Source: Promethearchaeota archaeon
Lineage (GTDB): Archaea; Asgardarchaeota; Lokiarchaeia; Sigynarchaeales; SOKP01
Reading direction: 5' to 3'
Assembly: GCA_019057735.1 (NCBI GenBank)
Contig: JAHLWV010000155.1
Coordinates: 1 to 5,772 of the forward strand
DNA: 5,772 nt
Position numbers and translations under genes: made by a program. The first letter of the stretch is position 1, and the number at the start of each line of letters is the position of its first letter. Under the pieces are notes generated by a model that was not told the origin of the DNA, ran no database searches, and worked only from the letters and a program-made list of their open reading frames with translations. This document shows positions 1 to 5,772 of this stretch, piece after piece.

Positions 1-941
1 ATAATCATGGTCACATCTTTTCCTACTCCCTCAGCGCCCAAAGCTGCTTTTGTGAAACTGGTAGCCATTGAAAAGAAATATACAATGCCCTTATCTCTCA
101 CGGGAAGGATAGAAGATAATTCTGAATTGGGGATGCTCAAACAATTAATGGTAATATCCACTTCATCCCCATTATTAGCTTTTAGAGTTTCTTCTAACAC
201 ATTTATCGGATTTAACACATTTGCGATAATAACTTCGTGGCAAAACTCAGTCTTTCTAAGAAATTCTGCTCGGGTATCGTTTCTAGCTTGTCCTATAACT
301 TTCCCTCTATTTTCAACCATTTTTTTAGCCATATACGAACACATAAGTCCAGATTTGCCCGTAGCACCCAGAATTAGAACATTATCACCTTTCTTCACGA
401 GATTCTTTACTTGCGCTGGAGCACCAGCAACATCAAGTGCAGCTAATGCTAGTGTGGCTTTCATATCTTTAGGCAATTTTGCGTAAATCCCACTTTCAAA
501 AAGGATAGCTTTTCCTTCAATCTCGACTCGATCTATATCTGGATTAATGTCTAAAATTTTTTCAATTTTGAGAGGCGTTAACGAAAGAGAGACTAGTGAT
601 GCAATTCTATCCCCTATTTTTAATTCAATTTTATCTTGTAGGTCAGTACCTATCTTTTCTACTTTTCCTATTAGCATTCCACCCGAACCAGTAACTGGAT
701 TTTGCATTTTTCCCCGCTCTTGAACAATTTCCAAGATTTTAGATTTTATTTTTTCGACATCTCCTCCCGCTTCTTCTTTTAATTGGGTAAAGCTTGCGGA
801 ATCGATGTTCAAATAATCAACATCTATTAATATTTCATTATCGAATATAGTCGTATCATTCGAAATTTTAAACGCGGGCTGAGGAAGTGTACCTTTCGGC
901 TCAATAACTCTGTGAGTACCATATTTATTTCCTTTTACCAT
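1..941 (-). CDS. kdd: L-erythro-3,5-diaminohexanoate dehydrogenase, C-terminus cut off by window edge
   Basis: This enzyme of the anaerobic lysine fermentation pathway oxidatively deaminates L-erythro-3,5-diaminohexanoate with NAD+ to 5-amino-3-oxohexanoate and ammonia in the cytoplasm. 313 full codons are visible. The family is about 345 residues, so roughly 30 are missing off the left edge. I recognise the family by its N-terminus (GTHRVIEPKGTLPQPA, residues 8-23), by NIDSASFTQ (45-53), NPVTGSGGMLIG (81-92), ILFESGIYAKLP (146-157) and ALAALDVAGAPAQV (165-178), and by the Rossmann dinucleotide-binding loop LGATGKSG (191-198). The start ATG at 941 is the first in frame after a TAA at 965-963, and it places GTHR where family members have it. 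A weak AGG lies a few bases upstream. The gene is transcribed away from the his operon. Its usual pathway partners (kce, kal, aminomutases) would lie further left, if present. The identification rests on remembered family sequence and is strong. Confidence 0.93.
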   Translation of the reverse strand, partial: MVKGNKYGTHRVIEPKGTLPQPAFKISNDTTIFDNEILIDVDYLNIDSASFTQLKEEAGGDVEKIKSKILEIVQERGKMQNPVTGSGGMLIGKVEKIGTDLQDKIELKIGDRIASLVSLSLTPLKIEKILDINPDIDRVEIEGKAILFESGIYAKLPKDMKATLALAALDVAGAPAQVKNLVKKGDNVLILGATGKSGLMCSYMAKKMVENRGKVIGQARNDTRAEFLRKTEFCHEVIIANVLNPINVLEETLKANNGDEVDITINCLSIPNSELSSILPVRDKGIVYFFSMATSFTKAALGAEGVGKDVTMI

Positions 942-988
942 ATGACCTACACCATCTATTTCTTAGAGAAATAATATTACAATATCTG

Positions 989-1002
989 ATCTTACTTAAG
1001 AT
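989..1002. promoter_or_regulatory. Short palindrome, possible operator near the kdd start site
   Basis: ATCTTA and TAAGAT form a perfect 6-bp inverted repeat around CT. The element lies between the kdd TATA-like box and the kdd start codon, at the place where transcription should begin. A bound regulator here would block kdd. Such a short AT-rich palindrome may also be chance. Confidence 0.25.
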
Positions 1003-1009
1003 TTGTTTG

Positions 1010-1018
1010 AATTATAAA
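1010..1018 (-). promoter_or_regulatory. Candidate TATA box for kdd
   Basis: On the - strand the same TTTATAATT lies 68 bp before the kdd start codon, preceded by the A-rich TTTTGAAAA. An archaeal start site would fall near 987, giving a leader of about 46 nt. As with its counterpart, it holds a TATAAT core (1016-1011) but I find no acceptable -35 hexamer. Confidence 0.45.
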
Positions 1019-1049
1019 TTTTTCAAAATAGTTAATCTGAAATGAAAAT

Positions 1050-1109
1050 TAGAAATAAGATTTATAATTCCACGAGAATAATCAGTTACTAAACAGCAAT
1101 AGAAATAAG
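1050..1109 (+). repeat. Direct repeat TAGAAATAAG, two copies 50 bp apart
   Basis: The 10-mer TAGAAATAAG occurs at 1050-1059, directly upstream of the his TATA box where a BRE would sit, and again at 1100-1109, just after the inferred transcription start and 17 nt before the hisIE ATG. An 8-base core, AGAAATAA, is also found at 967-974 on the kdd side. Two sites bracketing a promoter would suit a repressor, but low sequence complexity could also produce such repeats. Confidence 0.45.
1061..1069 (+). promoter_or_regulatory. Candidate TATA box for the his operon
   Basis: The sequence TTTATAATT lies 57 bp before the hisIE start codon and is preceded by the purine-rich AGAAATAAGA, as expected of an archaeal BRE plus TATA. 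Transcription would then begin near 1090 and give a leader of about 37 nt. It also contains a perfect bacterial -10 core (TATAAT, 1063-1068), but no TTGACA-like -35 lies about 17 bp upstream, which favours the archaeal reading without proving it. Confidence 0.5.
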
Positions 1110-1126
1110 TTATCGCAAGTGCATTT

Positions 1127-2320
1127 ATGTTAAAATTTGAATTAAATATTAGCAAAATTAAATCATTATATGAAAATCAGTTAAAAATCGACGAGAATTT
1201 TATACTTAACTATGCGAAAAGAATAAATTATTTTGGTAGCGTAGTTGTGAGTAATATCGAGTCTCACAACCTTTTAAAAGGGATTTGCGACGTTGTTGAA
1301 TGCGACTTAATGATGAATTCACCAAAATTGGAAACGATAAGAGCAGTTTTGCGAAAGGGTGTGAAAAGGGTTATTATTCCTGAAAAAGAAATCGAAGATA
1401 TCAGCCAAAAAGTATCAAAAAATATCATCATAGTAAAAATTACGCTACGAAAAACATTGCTCCTTAATAGCAATTTAAATAATCTCAAAGCTGAATTAAA
1501 AGAGATAATAAACCGTGTAGTTCCTTATTGCTCAGAACTTTTAATTGATTATGATAAAGATTTAATTATTGATGAAAGTACCGTTCTTGCAGTAATAGAC
1601 TACATATCCGATTTTACTAATTATCCTTTAACTTTTCTTGATGCTCAAAACAAATTTACTGAAATCCTAGAAAAAAAAGGGATAAATCCATTCGTTTGTT
1701 CATCTGAGATGTTTGAGGAGAATGAAATGCTTAAAATCTTTAAATCTGTTTTAGATTTTCAGAACATCGAGAGTTTAATCCCCACTATTGTTCAAGATGA
1801 ACACAATCAGGTTTTAATACTGGCTTTTTCCTCTCAAGATTCTCTAACTCAAGCACTAATTCAAAAGAAAGGAATTTATTATAGTCGTTCTCGAAAATCC
1901 ATTTGGATCAAAGGAGAAACATCAGGAAATTATCAGATACTAAATAAAGTAAGATATGATTGCGATCAAGATGCGTTAATATTTAATGTTCGTCAGGAGG
2001 GAGTAGCTTGTCACTTACAGAGATATTCTTGCTTTGGCAATAAAGAGTTTGCATTATCAGATTTATATGAAATCATTCAAGATAGAATTTTAAATCCAGT
2101 AAATGATTCATATACTAGCAAAATTTCCAAAGACGAGCGATTAATTCTCGAAAAAATAAAGGAAGAAAGTAATGAAGTCATTAATTACACTGACGATCAA
2201 AATCTCAGCTGGGAAATAGCAGATTTATTTTATTTTGTTATGATATTAATGGCTAAAAAAGGAATTAAACTTCAAGATATTTTAAACGAACTATGGAGTA
2301 GAAGAAATTATGAAAACTAA
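1127..2320 (+). CDS. hisIE: Phosphoribosyl-ATP pyrophosphohydrolase / phosphoribosyl-AMP cyclohydrolase with an extra HisA-like N-terminal domain
   Basis: This bifunctional enzyme carries out steps two and three of histidine synthesis: HisE cleaves phosphoribosyl-ATP to phosphoribosyl-AMP, and HisI opens its adenine ring to give ProFAR. At 397 residues it is nearly twice the usual HisIE (about 200-210). The cyclohydrolase spans about 215-305, with YYSRSR (251-256), IWIKGETSGN (259-268), the metal-binding DCDQD (278-282) and zinc-ligand cysteines C279, C295 and C302. The pyrophosphohydrolase spans about 313-393, with SYT (328-330), KIKEESNEV (343-351) and WEIADLFYF (362-370). Residues 1 to about 205 match no catalytic HisI or HisE part. 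Their strand-helix alternation resembles a HisA barrel, for example LETIRAVLRKGVKRVII (68-84) and LLIDYDKDLIID (138-149), but the GG phosphate loops and the DGT motif are absent. The start ATG follows an in-frame TAA at 1106-1108 and no Shine-Dalgarno site is visible. It is the first gene of the operon and overlaps hisG by 11 nt. Confidence 0.95.
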   Translation: MLKFELNISKIKSLYENQLKIDENFILNYAKRINYFGSVVVSNIESHNLLKGICDVVECDLMMNSPKLETIRAVLRKGVKRVIIPEKEIEDISQKVSKNIIIVKITLRKTLLLNSNLNNLKAELKEIINRVVPYCSELLIDYDKDLIIDESTVLAVIDYISDFTNYPLTFLDAQNKFTEILEKKGINPFVCSSEMFEENEMLKIFKSVLDFQNIESLIPTIVQDEHNQVLILAFSSQDSLTQALIQKKGIYYSRSRKSIWIKGETSGNYQILNKVRYDCDQDALIFNVRQEGVACHLQRYSCFGNKEFALSDLYEIIQDRILNPVNDSYTSKISKDERLILEKIKEESNEVINYTDDQNLSWEIADLFYFVMILMAKKGIKLQDILNELWSRRNYEN

Positions 2321-3320
2321 TAAGATGAAAGAAAAATCAAATTCGGGATTAATACGAATGGGAATTCCCTCAAAAGGTCGCATGGCGTCTGAAACCCAAG
2401 ACTTTCTCAATTCGTGCGGTTTTAAAATTAAAAGAAATAGGCAACAATATATTGGATGGTTAGAAGGATTTCCAAATATACAAATAGTATTTCAGCGGCA
2501 AAAGGATATTATTAATGGCGTATTTAATGGGAATTTAGCGTATGGAATTGTTGGTTTAGATATATTAACTGAATTAACTCTGGAAGATCCTGATAAAATT
2601 GTTATTATCCACGAAGATTTAGGATTTGGGAATTGTACCTTAGAGGTTTCAATACCTGAAAATTGGAAAGAATGTTCGGTGGAAGATTTGAAACAACGCA
2701 AACAAATCTTACGGATTGCATCTAAGTTCCCATTATTAACAAAGGAATTCTTTAATAAACACGAGCTTGATTTTGAAATAATTGACGCAGAAGGAACTAT
2801 AGAAGTTGCTCCTACGTTAGGATATTCTGATATAATTGTTGAATTAGTCTCCACAGGACAAACGCTTAAAGATAATCGGTTAAAGAGGTTGCAAGACGGT
2901 TGTATTCTTCAATCTCAAGGGTGTTTTATAGCAAATAAAAAAATCTTAAAAGAAAATCAAGATGTTTTAGATATTTCTCGAACTTTTTTAGAATACTTTG
3001 AGGCAACTATACGAGCAAAAGATTATGTCTCAGTATTTATAAACATGCGAGGAAAGGATCCTGAAAATATTGCACAAAAAATGTTTAGTAAAGAAAGTCT
3101 AAAGGGACTCCAAGGTCCAACGATCTCACCTGTTATTTCTTCACAAGGGGGATCTTGGTTTGCTATTCATATAATTATTGAAAAAAATAAATTAACGGAA
3201 ACTATAAGAGCTCTAAGAGAAATTGGTGGTAGTGGAGTTGTTGTAAGTCCAACTTTATTTATTTTTGAAGAAGAACCAAAGCGTTACACAGAATTATTAA
3301 AGAATCTGGAGGATAAATAA
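2310..3320 (+). CDS. hisG: ATP phosphoribosyltransferase, long form with regulatory C-terminal domain
   Basis: HisG commits PRPP and ATP to histidine synthesis by forming phosphoribosyl-ATP. The catalytic part covers about residues 15-230: GIPSKGRM (18-25), FQRQKDI (61-67), GIVGLDILTE (79-88), and the PRPP-binding segment 161-186, which includes EGTIEVAPTLG and STGQTL. Residues from about 236 to 332 form the ACT-like domain of the long form (NMRG 245-248, GLQGPTISPV 266-275, IGGSGVVVSP 305-314), which normally binds histidine for feedback inhibition and needs no HisZ partner. At 336 residues it is longer than typical long-form HisG (about 290-300), partly from about 15 polar residues before the conserved core. 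ATG codons at 2325 and 2358 are alternative starts. GGAG at 2295-2298 is spaced 11 nt from the chosen start, somewhat long. The gene overlaps the end of hisIE by 11 nt in another frame and shares one base with hisD. From memory the C-terminal motifs resemble plant HisG. Confidence 0.95.
   Translation: MKTNKMKEKSNSGLIRMGIPSKGRMASETQDFLNSCGFKIKRNRQQYIGWLEGFPNIQIVFQRQKDIINGVFNGNLAYGIVGLDILTELTLEDPDKIVIIHEDLGFGNCTLEVSIPENWKECSVEDLKQRKQILRIASKFPLLTKEFFNKHELDFEIIDAEGTIEVAPTLGYSDIIVELVSTGQTLKDNRLKRLQDGCILQSQGCFIANKKILKENQDVLDISRTFLEYFEATIRAKDYVSVFINMRGKDPENIAQKMFSKESLKGLQGPTISPVISSQGGSWFAIHIIIEKNKLTETIRALREIGGSGVVVSPTLFIFEEEPKRYTELLKNLEDK
3308..3312 (+). promoter_or_regulatory. Ribosome binding site of hisD
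   Basis: GGAGG lies inside the last codons of hisG, 7 nt before the hisD ATG. It fixes that start, which overlaps the hisG stop as TAATG, and points to translational coupling. Confidence 0.85.
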
Positions 3321-4642
3321 TGATTCCAGTTTATTCTTTGGAAGAAGCAAAAAAATCAATTTTAATTCGCAAATCGATTGTTAATACCCCAGTCTCGCCT
3401 CAAATTAACAATCAAATTATTAAAATTTTTGGTAAGCCTTTAACGCCACAGGAAGTTGTTAAGCAAATTATTAACGATGTAATTGAGAAAGGAGATCAAG
3501 CTCTTATTGAATGGACTAAGAAATTAGACAAAACCGATATTTCTAATTCAATTGAATTCAATATAGATCAAATGGAAGCGGCACTAGAATCTATTGACGA
3601 GAAGATTAAAGAAGTCTTAATAAAAACCAGAGATAGAATATTAGCGTTTCACAGAAGGCAACCCATATCTTCTTGGACTACGAATGATTTAGGAGGGAGT
3701 TTAGGACAAATAATAAATCCCATCCAGAGCGTCGGATTTTACATACCTGGAGGTTCTGCTCCACTTCCATCGACGATCATTCATAGTGTCTGTCCTGCAA
3801 TTGTTGCAGGCGTAGAAGATATAGTAATAGTAAGCCCACCTCCAATTTCCCCCATTGTTTTAGCAACATGTAATTTAATGTGTGATTTTAACATAAAACT
3901 TAGGGTTTTCCGTATAGGTGGAGCTCAGGCAATTGCAGCTCTTGCGTTTGGTACAGAATCAGTTCCGAAAGTCAATAAAATTGTTGGCCCTGGTAATCTT
4001 TTTGTAACTTTAGCTAAACGAGAGGTATATGGGATTGTAGGAATTGATGGTATCGCAGGTCCGACCGAAGCAGTTATTTTAGCTGACGGATCAGCAGATG
4101 CTGAGTTACTCGCATCTGATTTACTCGCTCAAGCCGAGCATGATTTCCTATCAATTCCAATTTTACTAACAACAAGTCCAGATCTAGCAGACAAGGTTAA
4201 GAATTCAATTGAAGTACAAATATCAAAATTATCTCGCGCTGAAATTGCAGGATACGCAATCGAAAATAATGGTGGAATTATATTAGTTACTACTATTAAG
4301 GAAGCAATATCAGTAATTAACGATTTTGCCCCAGAACACTTATCTATTATAACTAAAGACCCACAAGAGATTCTACCGCAGATAAAAAATGCTGGCGGTG
4401 TTTTCTTGGGCGAATCTTCTTGCGAAGTAATGGGTGATTATGTTGCTGGTCCTAGTCATGTAATGCCAACGGGTGGTGCAGCTAAATTTTCTTCACCCTT
4501 ATCAGTATTAGACTTTCTTAAAATTACTAGTCTTATTGCGTTAGATACAAAAACAGTTAAATCTATAGCACCTTTAGCTGAATTATTAGCTAGTAATGAG
4601 AAGCTTACGGCTCATTCAGAAGCTGCTAGGAGGAGAACTTAA
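3320..4642 (+). CDS. hisD: Histidinol dehydrogenase
   Basis: HisD is a zinc enzyme that oxidises L-histidinol through histidinal to L-histidine with two NAD+, the last step of the pathway. The 440 residues fit the family's usual 420-440. Family segments run in order: [15 protein letters not shown] (138-152), [19 protein letters not shown] (200-218), GPGN (223-226), AGPTE (246-250), FAPEHLS (336-342), [20 protein letters not shown] (372-391) and the C-terminal TAHSEAAR (430-437). The four zinc ligands known from E. coli HisD map to Q271 and H274 (in QAEHD), D373 and H432, and the catalytic Glu-His pair to E339-H340, so it should be active. The ATG overlaps the hisG stop by one base behind a strong GGAGG site. 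It is a separate gene, unlike fungal His4, where this activity is fused to HisIE. Confidence 0.97.
   Translation: MIPVYSLEEAKKSILIRKSIVNTPVSPQINNQIIKIFGKPLTPQEVVKQIINDVIEKGDQALIEWTKKLDKTDISNSIEFNIDQMEAALESIDEKIKEVLIKTRDRILAFHRRQPISSWTTNDLGGSLGQIINPIQSVGFYIPGGSAPLPSTIIHSVCPAIVAGVEDIVIVSPPPISPIVLATCNLMCDFNIKLRVFRIGGAQAIAALAFGTESVPKVNKIVGPGNLFVTLAKREVYGIVGIDGIAGPTEAVILADGSADAELLASDLLAQAEHDFLSIPILLTTSPDLADKVKNSIEVQISKLSRAEIAGYAIENNGGIILVTTIKEAISVINDFAPEHLSIITKDPQEILPQIKNAGGVFLGESSCEVMGDYVAGPSHVMPTGGAAKFSSPLSVLDFLKITSLIALDTKTVKSIAPLAELLASNEKLTAHSEAARRRT
4628..4634 (+). promoter_or_regulatory. Ribosome binding site of hisC
   Basis: AGGAGGA sits within the final hisD codons, 7 nt before the hisC ATG. 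As with hisD, the stop and start overlap by one base (TAATG), so ribosomes finishing hisD can restart on hisC. Confidence 0.85.
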
Positions 4643-5766
4643 TGCCCAAAATTAAATCCGTAGATCACCTCGCTTCACTAAAAAGTTATGAAGGAGTTAA
4701 ACCTATTGAAATCATTGCAGAAGAATTAAACATCCCTGTTGCAAAAATAATTAAACTCGATGGGAATGAGAATCCTTACGATCCACTTCCAGAAGTGATA
4801 AAAGCGTTAAGTTCTCTTAAAAATATTAGTTATTATCCAGATGCATTATGCTCAAATTTATTAGAAGTCTTAGCGAAAAAAGAAAAAATAGAAACTAATC
4901 ATTTTATTGCAAGCTCAGGATCTGATGAGTTAATTGAATTACTAATAAGAGCTTACGCGAATCCTGATGATAATGTGCTTTCTGTTTCTCCTACGTTTGG
5001 TATGATTTCATTTTTAACTCAGGTTCATAGGATTAATCACATAACAGTTCCTCAACAAATTGTTAAAAAAGAGTCATTTGCTCATTACATACTCGATGAG
5101 AATCAATTTTTAGATGTTGCAAAACGGGCAAAAATAGTATTTATCGCTCGTCCAAATAATCCCGATGGAAGTGTTGTATCAGAAAATTTTATTGAGCGTT
5201 TAGTGGCTCTCCCGGTTTTAGTAGTCATTGATGAAGCTTACATAGAATTCTCAGACTTTCAAAGTCTTGCTAAATGGGTTCCTCAATACGATAATTTTGT
5301 TGTTCTTCGCACATTTAGTAAAGCGTATGGTTTAGGAGGGCTACGAGTGGGATACGGTATTATGCCAAACGATATCAGAAAAGTCTTAGTATCTATTAAA
5401 CAACCATATAACGTTAATATTGCGGGACAAAGAGCAGCAATATCTGCATTGTCGAGCCCATTAGTGGATCAAAGAATAACAGAAATGAAAAAAACAAGAG
5501 AATGGTTCATAAATCAGCTTAGATTACTTCAAATTCAATATCAAAACTTTTGGATCCACCCAAGCGAAGGCTGTTATGTGCTACTCACCTTCGAGGCTCC
5601 AGAGATTCCAAAGAACCTTTACGATCATCTCTATTCAAAAGGCATTCTTGTGCGATATTATTCCTCATCAGACATGGTTAACAACCTTAGGATAAGTATT
5701 GGTCTCCAAGAAAATATGGTAAAAGTTATTGATGAACTCAAATTATTTTTAAAAGGAGGAAATTAA
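4642..5766 (+). CDS. hisC: Histidinol-phosphate aminotransferase
   Basis: This is a PLP-dependent fold-type I aminotransferase that moves the amino group of glutamate to imidazole acetol phosphate, giving L-histidinol phosphate. The 374 residues are a normal family length. Visible motifs are LDGNENPYDPLP (39-50), YYPD (64-67), SGSDELIELLIRAY (92-105), the substrate/PLP asparagine segment RPNNPDG (170-176), DEAYIEF (197-203), TFSKAYGLGGLRVGYG (224-239) with the Schiff-base lysine K226 and phosphate-contacting R235, and NLRISIG (348-354) with the carboxylate-binding R350. Small departures from the common form are RPNNPDG instead of NPNNPTG, and SPTFGMISF (116-124) where a tyrosine is common after GM; neither removes a catalytic residue. 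Related HisC-type enzymes can act on aromatic amino acids, but its place directly after hisD makes the histidine role nearly certain. Confidence 0.95.
   Translation: MPKIKSVDHLASLKSYEGVKPIEIIAEELNIPVAKIIKLDGNENPYDPLPEVIKALSSLKNISYYPDALCSNLLEVLAKKEKIETNHFIASSGSDELIELLIRAYANPDDNVLSVSPTFGMISFLTQVHRINHITVPQQIVKKESFAHYILDENQFLDVAKRAKIVFIARPNNPDGSVVSENFIERLVALPVLVVIDEAYIEFSDFQSLAKWVPQYDNFVVLRTFSKAYGLGGLRVGYGIMPNDIRKVLVSIKQPYNVNIAGQRAAISALSSPLVDQRITEMKKTREWFINQLRLLQIQYQNFWIHPSEGCYVLLTFEAPEIPKNLYDHLYSKGILVRYYSSSDMVNNLRISIGLQENMVKVIDELKLFLKGGN
5754..5760 (+). promoter_or_regulatory. Ribosome binding site of the next operon gene
   Basis: AGGAGGA lies at the very end of hisC, 7 nt before an ATG at 5768. 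Its strength and spacing match the hisD and hisC sites, so the operon continues beyond the window. Confidence 0.75.
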
Positions 5767-5767
5767 A

Positions 5768-5772
5768 ATGAA
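5768..5772 (+). CDS. Start of a further operon gene, cut by the window edge
   Basis: Only ATGAA is present, one base after the hisC stop codon (TAA 5764-5766) and behind a strong ribosome binding site. Nothing about the product can be read. By pathway logic, hisB (imidazoleglycerol-phosphate dehydratase) or another missing his gene (hisH, hisA, hisF) is a fair guess, but it is inference from context only. Confidence 0.6.

Larger units (their letters stand above)
1009..1070. repeat. 11-bp perfect inverted repeat with both TATA-like boxes in its arms
   Basis: The arms are GAATTATAAAT (1009-1019) and ATTTATAATTC (1060-1070), exact reverse complements separated by 40 bp. Each arm contains the candidate TATA box of the gene on its own side, so the symmetry can be explained as two near-identical promoters facing outward, or as a paired binding site for a regulator. 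The arms match beyond the TATA core itself, which includes the terminal GAA/TTC. Confidence 0.7.
942..1126. promoter_or_regulatory. Divergent intergenic control region between kdd and the his operon
   Basis: These 185 bp carry no plausible gene. Both flanking genes start here and run outward. The region is very A+T-rich and contains two outward-facing TATA-like boxes forming an inverted repeat, a 10-bp direct repeat with a third shorter copy, and a 14-bp palindrome, each listed separately. I see no stem-loop followed by a U-run, no leader peptide rich in histidine codons and no T-box or riboswitch architecture, so attenuation of the his operon by a histidine leader is not supported. Confidence 0.8.

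Noticed and set aside
7..486. Open frame of 159 codons on the + strand
   Set aside because: It lies wholly antisense to kdd, whose - strand frame is open across the whole stretch and matches a known family. The translation shows no domain and its composition looks like the reverse of a coding strand.
953..955. Upstream ATG as an alternative kdd start
   Set aside because: It reads ATG GTG TAG, out of frame with kdd and stopped at once.
1063..1068. Bacterial sigma70 promoter at the TATAAT core
   Set aside because: There is no TTGACA-like hexamer 16-18 bp upstream of either TATAAT, so I list the boxes as TATA-like. The bacterial reading is weakened but not excluded.
1020..1126. Histidine attenuator or leader peptide before hisIE
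   Set aside because: No short frame with a run of His codons and no terminator-like stem with a T-run is present. The leader is too short and AT-rich to form stable alternative hairpins.
1264..1488. Open frame of 74 codons on the - strand
   Set aside because: It is antisense to hisIE, with no family resemblance and no ribosome binding site.
1127..1741. N-terminal part of the hisIE product as a working HisA isomerase
   Set aside because: The catalytic aspartates, the phosphate-binding glycine loops and the DGT motif expected of HisA cannot be found, and the segment is shorter than HisA (about 205 against 240 residues).
2492..2854. Open frame of 120 codons on the - strand
   Set aside because: It is antisense to the conserved catalytic part of hisG, and the translation is low-complexity and unlike any known protein.

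Overview
The window is AT-rich (about two thirds A+T by eye). It holds the 5' end of a histidine biosynthesis operon on the + strand and, divergent from it, most of an amino-acid fermentation gene on the - strand. The organism is an anaerobe, or at least one able to ferment lysine. An archaeon, possibly of the Asgard group, is my favoured guess. Both divergent start regions carry an A/T-rich TATA-like box with a purine-rich stretch just upstream and no matching -35 hexamer, and the first two his proteins look, from memory, more like eukaryotic His4 and plant HisG than like common bacterial versions. Strong GGAGG-type ribosome binding sites and kdd also occur in bacteria (Fusobacteria, Clostridia and others), so the domain of life is not settled by this sequence.

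Layout. Positions 1-941 (-): kdd, L-erythro-3,5-diaminohexanoate dehydrogenase, with its last codons lost off the left edge. Positions 942-1126: a 185-bp divergent promoter region with an 11-bp inverted repeat whose arms each contain a TATAAT core, a 10-bp direct repeat, and a short palindrome. Positions 1127-2320 (+): hisIE with an extra N-terminal domain of about 205 residues. Positions 2310-3320: long-form hisG. Positions 3320-4642: hisD. Positions 4642-5766: hisC. From 5768: the first bases of another gene behind a strong ribosome binding site.

How the genes work together. HisG makes phosphoribosyl-ATP from ATP and PRPP and should carry histidine feedback on its C-terminal domain. HisIE does the next two steps (pyrophosphohydrolase, then cyclohydrolase). 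HisC and HisD act late (transamination to histidinol phosphate, and oxidation of histidinol to histidine). HisA, HisH, HisF, HisB and the histidinol-phosphate phosphatase are not in the window, apart possibly from the gene starting at 5768. The his genes overlap by 11, 1 and 1 nt, so they are very likely one transcript with coupled translation. The opposing gene breaks down lysine, so a biosynthetic operon and a catabolic gene share one control region.

The most unusual element is the N-terminal part of HisIE. It reads like a decayed HisA/HisF-type barrel that has lost its catalytic and phosphate-binding signatures, in a position comparable to the poorly understood N-terminal region of fungal His4. 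I see no mobile element, CRISPR array, tRNA, rRNA or convincing terminator.
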